DNA of 64,000 nt, taken from the NCBI GenBank assembly GCA_036852015.1, contig JAANDG010000206.1:62001-126000 (forward strand), given 5' to 3'. The stretch is from Pelodera strongyloides. Taxonomy: Eukaryota; Nematoda; Chromadorea; Rhabditida; Rhabditidae. Below the pieces are notes generated by a model that did not search any database, was not told where the DNA came from, and was given only the letters and a program-made list of their open reading frames with translations. Within the stretch, counting starts at the first letter, position 1. Each line of letters begins with the position of its first letter. Of this stretch, positions 10,081-18,800 are shown in pieces. The position numbers and the translations under genes are program-made.

Positions 10081-10535
10081 ACACCAGCGCTTACAGCCTC
10101 TCGTGGGACTTAGCTCTGGCCAAGCCACACACGGTACTATAAGCTCGAGCGGCCTCTCTGGGGGTGAGTCTCTGGACCCTTCCGCTCCAGGTGCCTGCTC
10201 ACTGGGGCCTCACGCAAAGTATGTAAGCTGGTGGGGGTATCCCCGCGCGCTTACAGCCTCTCGTGGGACTTAGCTCTGGCCAAGCCACACACGGTACTAT
10301 AAGCTCGAGCGGCCTCTCTGGGGGTGAGTCTCTGGACCCTTCCACTCCAGGTGCCTGCTCACTGGGGCCTCACGCAAAGTATGTAAGCCGTTAGGGGGTA
10401 TACCAGCGCTTACAGCCTCTCGTGGGACTTAGCTCTGGCCAAGCCACACACGGTACTATAAGCTCGAGGCGGCCTCTCTGGGGGTGAGTCTCTGGACCCT
10501 TCCACTCCAGGTGCCTGCTCACTGGTTGCCTCACG
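10081..10535. repeat. 160-bp tandem repeat (three copies) in the retroelement leader
   Basis: The phrase GCTTACAGCCTCTCGTGGGA starts at 10089, 10249 and 10408 (periods 160 and 159). The units are near identical, carry TGGACCCTTCC and CCAGGTGCCTGCTCACTGG, and the last one ends near 10535. Unrelated in sequence to the 77-bp array beside it. No ORF runs through it on the sense strand of the element. Confidence 0.9.
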
Positions 10536-10572
10536 GGTTACTGTCGTCGTGTCGGTCCGGGATTTCGCTCCA

Positions 10573-10590
10573 GTCGGGACCGGTGCACCA
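10573..10590 (-). promoter_or_regulatory. primer binding site of the BEL element
   Basis: Immediately inside the LTR the minus strand reads TGGTGCACCGGTCCCGAC, starting with TGG, the complement of a tRNA CCA end. The first seven bases match those of a tRNA-Gly type site used by some BEL elements; the rest differs. The plus strand just left of it reads like the T-arm and acceptor strand of a tRNA (see findings). Confidence 0.75.
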
Positions 10591-10864
10591 TGTGAAATTA
10601 CACCGTCGAGTCCAAGTGGTTTATTCGTGAAGCATATGTATCAAGGCAATTTCAATGGGCCGGGGAGGCCTTAAGTACTGGTTTTATGGGGCGTGGCCTA
10701 ATTTACTGGATATGTCTAATTTATTGTATTTCCTAATTACTCTCTATCTTTAGCGTCTCTATTCCATAGTTCGTGATATTTTAGTTTGATCCCTAAAATA
10801 GGGCCAGACGGGCCAGCTGCAGACATTTGTCTGCGCCTCTATTATTATTCACTATTTCCTAACA
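10591..10864 (-). repeat. 5' LTR of the BEL element (274 bp)
   Basis: The right-hand boundary of the element. On the minus strand it starts TGTTAGGAAATAG and ends GTAATTTCACA, directly against the primer binding site, giving the TG...CA ends typical of LTRs. A poly(A) signal AATAAA on the minus strand lies at 10620-10625. The outer boundary at 10864 is inferred from the TG/CA rule only, since the partner LTR is outside the window. Confidence 0.75.
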
Positions 10865-11007
10865 TGTACTTTTACAAAAGTCATTAACTCAACGTGGAAA
10901 CATCTGCGTGAAACTAAGAATGTACTTTCGAAATTCGATTGATCTTGAATATGATGAATTAATGGAAATTAAATGAATTGCTTATTGAATACATATTAAA
11001 GAGGAAA

Positions 11008-11827
11008 TTATGGAAAATAATAAGTGAAATATACTGAGTGTATATATATATATGCACATTTTGTACTTGTGTTAGAAACATGATAATGTATTGACATACG
11101 ACCGCATATTGCTTCTATGTTGCGCTTAAAATCGAAATTAACATCATTGTTGTAGTATTGTCGTATAAGAAGCTTTTTGGTTGATGAAGGAATACTTGAA
11201 TAGAGTCTAGAAAGTTTTGAATAACATAGTGTGGTTGACATGTCTGGAGGTGGGTAATTGTTGCGAGATTGTGAACGTTTTCTTATTCCACGATTTTTGG
11301 GTGGTCTTTTGATTTTGAGAGCGAAGTAAGGAAGTTTATTGTTTCCTAAACCTTTTTTGCTATTGTCACTGATAATACCATTCTTGTATGTCATTAAACC
11401 AATGGATAAGCCTGTTAGTAATTTACAGACAATTCTTTTTTCTTATATTTGTATCTCTGTTATTACTGAGACTATCAAGTATATGAATAGAAAACATTTT
11501 TGTTTCTACGTCTGCCTGACATGCAGAAAAATGTTTGTATAGTAGTGTATCTATTGAATTCTTTTTCATGTGGTATCGGTGTTGACTAAATCGGCATTTG
11601 AGTGTTCTTTTTGTTTCTCCTACGTATTGTATTAGACATTTGGAGCATGTTATGCAATAAACTAGACCAGTGCTACTGCAATTTGTTGTGCTTGTAGAAA
11701 ATGTAGGTGCATAATATCTGGTAGAGCTGCTACGGGTGAGAAACTCACGTGAAACTAGTGGACATATTTTACATCTTTTGTTAGTACACGTAGTACCTAT
11801 TTCTTTAGACCCCTCCATAGAGATCAT
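11008..11827 (-). pseudogene. Penelope-like element remnant, GIY-YIG endonuclease end
   Basis: The minus-strand reading frame from 11827 has a Cys-rich lead-in (CTNKRCKICP), then the GIY-YIG core with VYCITC and YVGET, followed by an Arg and a QHR box. This is the C-terminal endonuclease of Penelope-like retroelements. The frame stops at 11423 just after a run of A residues. In the next frame the expected family C-terminus continues without a gap (an E..R pair, then KLLTGLSIGLM) to a basic tail ending at 11008. A one-base frameshift in the A-run near 11440 therefore splits one ORF. The reverse transcriptase portion is absent upstream, so the copy is 5'-truncated. Confidence 0.8.
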
Positions 11828-12875
11828 TTTTAAGTTGGGGCCTATCTTAGTTGATTGGAAAGAGGTAGACTCAAAGTATTCGTGAGTTGTAGTAGAGCAT
11901 GATAAAGTCCTTCCTTCAGCCGCTCCAGGCTTCCAGAAGCAAGGGTGAACAGGCGTCTCTTACTCTTGCGAGTTAACATGGAGGGCGCGGAACTAGATAA
12001 TTCCTTCCACGTTGGTACGTACGGTCACCTAGGAAGTCATGAGTTAGCCATTTCACACCCATTACCCCTCATGACTTCCACCGGTAGATGTGGGAACTCA
12101 GCCCAACTCCGTCCTAGTACCTGGGTGAGGATGAAGTGAGAGAATAGAAGTGAAAGATTGAATGTGAAACCTCGGTTCGTGTCTTCCGAGTTGAGGGGAA
12201 AAGACTTTAAAGGAAACTAAAATCATAGGATCAATAAATAAAAACAAGTCTCTACCAAGGATGGAAGAGTGCGTAGTATAATAAAATAAAGTAAAAGAAT
12301 GAATCGACACTCCTACGCGGAGTATTCCAAAGCCCAATATCTATAATATTTGTGGATATAGAATGGAAGGGATGGAGTAATACAATATATTGTGCCTTAA
12401 GAGTAGGAATAGAATAAGAGGAATGAATTATACAAATCAAACATTAAGTAGTGAGAGTGTATAGAGAGTAGGAATAGAATACTATAATAAAAATAATAAA
12501 AGAGAATAACATGAAATGATAAAAGAATGAAAGAAAGTGGTGTCTGCTCAAAGAGCAGGGTGTTTTATTCGCTCAGTAAAGAGCGGCGGCCAGTTTATGT
12601 TTATATATAAACGATAAAGGTTATTATAATTATAAACAAAGGTAAAACGAGAAACAGGAATTATCAATTCACGGCGGAATTGGTGAATCCAACTTTTTTT
12701 GGGTGGGAGAGAGTACAAACTACAAACTTCAAAATGGATAGCTTCTACTTCTACTCCTCTTACTACGCTTCCCCCTTTGCAATTTGCACAAAAATTTGGG
12801 GAGAGAGCGAGAGAGTGAGAGAGTGTGAGAGACAGAAAGAAAGAGAATGAGAGACAATCAGATAACTTCCTTTAG
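11828..12875. other. no gene seen; AT-rich spacer
   Basis: Between the Penelope remnant and the first gene A exon I see only A- and T-rich sequence, a GA-rich stretch near 12800-12850 and no convincing exon. The counterparts of gene B exons 1-7 are missing here, so the 5' break of gene A falls in this interval. Confidence 0.5.
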
Positions 12876-15800
12876 GCTAATGTCACATGTATTGGTGAGG
12901 ACCCGTTGCTGGCGAGTGTTTTCGCCGCGGATAGCGACGCGGACAAATCGGAAGACCAAGAGGAGCGAATTGCGGTAATTCTTACTTTTTTTTCTTACAT
13001 GGATGTACTTGGATGTCTGTCCTCTCTTCAGGTCGACGACCGGTTCGACTCCTGTCCAAAGTGACAAGTGGCGTGCAAGCCGCGTGATAACGGCGCGCAA
13101 CTTGCACGCCATTTCCATTCCGCGTGAATTTTTGCGAGACACCTCTTTGCAAAATGAACTTTGCACGCCGTTTTCACGCGGCTTACACGCCAAGTTTTGT
13201 CAGTGGTCCCGAGTTGTCTGACTCGAACAAGGGAGAGCCTTTCACTTTTTCATATTATTTATGTTACAAAAGGTGCTCCTAACCTAACCTACTACTAAGT
13301 GTACAATTTTTCTCACATACTAGGAGGGTGTTACAATAATGGCTCGATACTGCTTCAATGACTACCGAGTGAACCCGTTCCGTAGGGATATCAATGAGGC
13401 TGTTTGCACAACTTTATTTGTGAGTTTCTTTTCAATAATGAGGTGTGGCGCAAAACTTTGCAACTTTTTTTCTAACTTTCTGGAGGGTTTCTACATAAAA
13501 TGAACGTACAGAAACGCTGGGGGACTGCTCCCAGATTGGGAGGTGAGACAATAAGAGCGAGCATTCCTGTAATCGAAAATAAAGAAATGTTTCCACCCGG
13601 GTGTACTTCGTTCCGTAGTTCATGCATACTATCACTGTTGTTCAGTTTAAAGCGAAGTAGCCGGCGGTTTTTGAAACGCATCGCCCACGCCTACATTTTA
13701 TGTATATGCAAAGGAGCATAATTTGGAATAAAAAATCGACCGCAATTTACTAATACTAAGCATAAATACATTAGAATGCAGATGTTCATGATACGTTTCA
13801 AAAACCGGCCATTTTTTCGCTTTAATAAGTCAGTTATTTTGATAGTACATAGTTCCACAATCTTCGTCAATGTTCTGCTTATATTATGTTTAAATTTAAT
13901 ATTTTCAGACAAAATACAGCACCGGCCTGGCACCATTTTACACCAAAAAATGTCAGGACGATTCGAATACAGAGCCGATCATTCGCGCGTTTTGTGTGGT
14001 AAATAATGACATTCATAGTACGATAATAAAGTCAATGTCGAGGAGCTCCTTGATCATATTAGTTGCAAACCTCGACTCTTTTTTTATCCTATGAAAAGCG
14101 TACGTTGAGGAATTTAAAGGGACGTGGTCCCCTGTTTGTCCCTTCTGTATACTCTGTATATTTTTATTATCCGAATCATATGTAGAACATAATGTTGGAA
14201 AAAATCAGGCAAAAAAACACCAGACTATTTTTCATCATCATTTACTCGCTGATACTGCACTTAATGGAAAACATTTTCCCAATGCTGTGTTCTAAATATT
14301 ATTCAAAAAGTATATAAATGGGACAAAAAGGTGACCGTGTCCCTTTAAGAGAAACCCTTTCGAAAATAACGAGAAACCCACAAACAACAAAGATGATAAG
14401 TTAATTATTTCAGACAATTTCCAACTACGCTCAGCAGAAAAATAGCACATTTTGGATTTCTATGTACGTGGACTTTCGTGAATTACGATTTATTTTTACT
14501 ATGAGCGCTGTCCGACTAAATACCACCCTGTGTTATTTTGTGCGGCGGCCCACACCTGGTGTAGGCGCACCGCGCTGTGTGGGCCGAATTATGGCGGTCT
14601 TCTTTTGCCTTTTTCCCTTTTTCTTTTTTCTGGAGCTGCTTTACTTTGAAAAACCATGCCCACGAGAAAAAAATGTTCTCCTCAATTTACTTGCACAGAA
14701 TGCCCGGAATTTCAGAACTATTGCTGTGAAAACCGCATTGCTTTACTTTTACATCTAGTACTAGCAGAGTTATTCGCCGGCAAACAGTTCGGCCAGGTTC
14801 CGTAGTCAGCAACGACAAACTGCGTTTTCACGGTTTATATCCGTTCATTTACATTCTTTCTCTACATGATAATGGCCAAACGAATAAAGATCATTCATAG
14901 GATTATAAAGAGGTATTTGCAATACAGTAATGCCCTAAAAGCGCAAAAAATTATTCTGAATACGGTTCCTGGCCGAACTGTTTGCCGGGGAATAACTCTG
15001 TAAGTTCTAGGCTCCAAGAAATGCGGGTTTCACAGTAATATTTCTGAAATTCCGGACATTCTGTGCGAATAAATTGAGAAAAACTGTTTTCCTTTAATGT
15101 GCCGTAGTTGAGAAGTTTAGATGCCGCAACGTCTTCTGCATTCTATGCTCGATCGTTACTATACTTCACATCGCCTATCACTGTTTTGATTTGCACAGAA
15201 GTGAAGAGATACCAGTGAGTTTAAGAATTTATAACATTGCTCGTATGTACGAACACCGGGAATGGTCCAGCGTAACTGCTGGGAGTTTTCAGAGGCCCTA
15301 TTCACCAACACACAGGGAGCCCTCCTTAGGGTCACGACGCTCTGAAACACTTCTGCTCTCGCACTCTCTACGCACTCTTTAGCTCCCTGGGGAGGCCAAA
15401 GAGGGCTCCCGCGTGTTGGTGAATACGCGAGTTGTTAATGTTGGGGCGATAACCGCGTATTCACCAACACGCGGAAGCCCTCTTTGGCCTTCATCGCGAA
15501 TATTTTTTCTTAGTATTGATATTTATGAGTTGTTTTATGTTATTTGTCATTATAGCTTCAAATTGTTCATATGCTAATCGTTGTTTGATGTTTGACTTGC
15601 TATCAATCGCCCTCCCCCAAGACGCATAAAAACGGAAAACTGTTAGTTAGAGGAGTAAAATGAGAAAAATACAGTAACTCCTTTCTTCAGTCCCCGTTCG
15701 GCGACGACCTAATGGAGCAACACGAACGAGGTTTCTCAATCAACACGGTCGATAAGATTGACCTTATCTATGTGCACGTGCCGGTCAACGTTGAGAAGTA

Positions 15801-18800
15801 GGGTGTTTGGCTCCTTTTACAGGGTTTCCAATTATCCCAAAAATTCGGTGATTCTGTCGATACTGCCGTATTTCTGCACGAAACTTTCGGAAGAATAAAA
15901 ATAAATATTCTCGTGTAGTTGCAAAATACTGTAAATTTTCACCATACTTGGAAACCCTATTATGGCTTCCAAAGATGAAAACAAATGTGAAGCGAAGTGG
16001 ATGCAAAATCGTTTCACAACAGTAGCAATTGATTCACTGTTAAAAGAGGTTTAATGCGAAATACCGGTCGGTTTTTGAAACGCATCGAGTACACCAACAT
16101 TCTTATGCAGCCTATGCAAATTAGAATAAAAAAATCGTGCTAAGGTTAGCATATGAACTCGGGAAAAACTAAGGTTAGCATATCAATACCGGCCGGTTTC
16201 AGAAACCGGCCGGTATTTCGCTTTAGCCCTGGTGCAAATGTTTATCTCGGCACTTGTCCTGAACCAGACCAGACGGCTATCGCCGCAACTTTCCAATGCT
16301 ACGCAGGCGATATTTCAAACTTCAAACTCTAACGAAAAATGAGCGCACTTATATGATGAAACGCCTGAAACGTATTATGTATTTTCGATAGTTGATGTGA
16401 TACGACTCATTTCGCTTATATTGTAGTTGCGAAAATTTGGACTATATTTGGACTATATTTGGATATTTGGAATTTGGATAAAAAACCACTTATATTGAAT
16501 GCTTGAAACGTAGTAAAAGTAATGGCGGATTTTGTTGGTGGAGACCGTTTCAAACCATTCTTCTTTATATAATAAGAAGATGGTTAAAGCGGAATACAGG
16601 CCGGTTTTTGAAACGCATCGTGGACAACTAAATTCTTACGTATTTATGCAAAGTTACTCGAATTTAGCTCGATTTTTATTCGAATTTATACTAATTTGTA
16701 TATGATGCGTAAAACCACAACTGTCCACGATGCGTTTCAAAAATCGGTATGTATTTCGCTTTAAAGGGAGAGGTCCACGAGAAAAAAGGTTTCCTCAATT
16801 TACTTGAACAGAATGTCCGGAATCGCAGAAATATTACTGCGAAAACCGCATATCTTTGCATATAGAACTCGCAGATATATTCTATGCTAAACAGTTCGGC
16901 CAGGCACCGTAGTCTGAAACAATTTTTGCTCTTTTATGACATTACAGTATTGGAAACGCGTTGTTATAATGGTTGTAATGTTCTTCATTCGTTTAACAAT
17001 TATTATGTAAAAAAGAATGATAATGGACGAGTATAAACTATAAAAAGGTATTTTAACCTTTCTGACTACGGTGCCTGCCCGAACTGATTAGAATAGAATA
17101 TCTCTGCGAGTTCTAGATGCAAATAGATGCGGTTTTCACAGAAATGTTTCTGAGCTTCCGGACATTCTGTGTAATTAAATTGAGGTCTATTTTTTTCTCG
17201 TGGGCCTCTCCCTTTAAAGCGAAATACCGGCCGGCTTTTGAAACGCATTGCGTACACCTGCTTTCTTATCCAGCATATGCAAATAAGCAAAAATTAGAAT
17301 AAAAACTTGACCCCAATTAGACCCCACGTTGCATAGATGCATAGGAATGCAAGTACTTGAGATGAGTTTCAACAACCGGCCGGTATTTCGCTAATTCAGG
17401 TTCGAGATGAACTTCCGAACGTTGAACAAGGATCCAACAAAAGTGGCACATTTACGCACAGATTTTACAACGAATACGTGCTCATTCTTCAAGCCGGTTG
17501 GGGACTTTTCAGAATTAACACCTAGAAAACTTTCAGATATCATCGCAACTAATCGCTGCTTGACATCTGTAAGAACATATGCAAGTACAGAACTTCAAAT
17601 GCACACTTTCCATATGACCATATTAGCTTTTGTTGTATGCGCACATTTGGTTTTGTAATAACCAGTGACACAGCCCTCGACACTTGTCACCAAGCTTGAC
17701 AACAAGGATTCCGTACGGAGTCACGAATCACGTTGTTTATGTTATCGAGATGGCTTTCATTTTTCTGTCCTGTATGGTCTCAAAACATTTTGTTTAGGAA
17801 TTCGCGGTAACTACCAAAGAAAGAGCGCAGCTGCCACTGAGTCCACTGAAGAAGAATAGAATATACTGTGTGGCACGCGTGTAAGACTTACTAAGACATT
17901 TTGACTATTGTACACGGTCTGTAAGCATATTGTGCACGGTCTGTATCCGGTAACTGAATGGTTTGAAAAAAACTTTATTGACTGCCCATGCTCGCAAGTC
18001 TGGGCTTAGAGCATAACGGCGACAAAACTTAGTCACGAAACGGTCACCAAGTGGTCATCGAATGGCCCACGGAAAAAAAACCAGGGATCCGTCGCCAAGT
18101 GGTTTCATCCTATTCCTAAACTCAATCTCAATAAATGCTCTCGCTTGCAGGATCGGCCGGAGTACCGTCGGCATATTTCCCGAGGGTGACCTATTGCATA
18201 TCATGGAAAAGAATGCATACACGTGCTTTACACATGTTGGGGTAGGTTTTGAATGAAAAAATAAACATGCATTTCTCTCTCTCTCACACTCTCTCTCTCT
18301 CTCTCACTTCTCTTGTCCTGTGTAACTCCAAAGGAAGTGCGGCAGCTGGCGGCGCACCAATGGCGCTCATGTGGTGCGAGTGCCCTGCCTTCTCCAAAAT
18401 TAGCGCTGCAATTACGCCACCTGGTTTTAAACGCGGTTCTGACAATGTCTTTTCGAGAGATGGCGCAGAGTTTTCTCTCTCTCTATATATATATATATCC
18501 CTTATACTGCATCAAAGACATATTTGGTTTGTAGAAAGTTGTACATTAATATAATTTAATTCATCCCGAGTCTTATCTAGGCCCCAGCGGCTAACATTGA
18601 GCAAATCATCGCTATGGAAATGTGCGTCAAAAGTCAGTTTGAAGTGAGCTGCCTCAGACTTGGTAAGTTCAAATGTTAATCAACTTGTTTCATCTTTTAT
18701 CGTAGTTCAGAAATAAGTTTATGAGAAAAATTTTTCGTGTTGTGCAATAGAATAATCCCAAGTGTTGAGGGGTTTAGGCTTAGGCTTAGGCTTAGGCTTA

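Larger units (their letters stand above)
1..10864 (-). mobile_element. BEL/Pao LTR retroelement with envelope (endogenous-retrovirus-like), 3' end cut by window edge
   Basis: On the minus strand the order is: 5' LTR (10591-10864), primer binding site (10573-10590), leader with tandem repeats (9582-10572), Gag-Pol-Env ORF (1188-9581), accessory ORF (224-1003) and untranslated 3' sequence (1-223). The 3' LTR is not in the window, so the element continues past position 1. The 8.4-kb ORF has no stop or frameshift, which suggests a recent insertion under little decay. Envelope-bearing BEL elements with a phlebovirus-type glycoprotein are known from Caenorhabditis (Cer7/Cer13 type). LTR identity and target-site duplication cannot be tested without the missing end. 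Confidence 0.93.
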
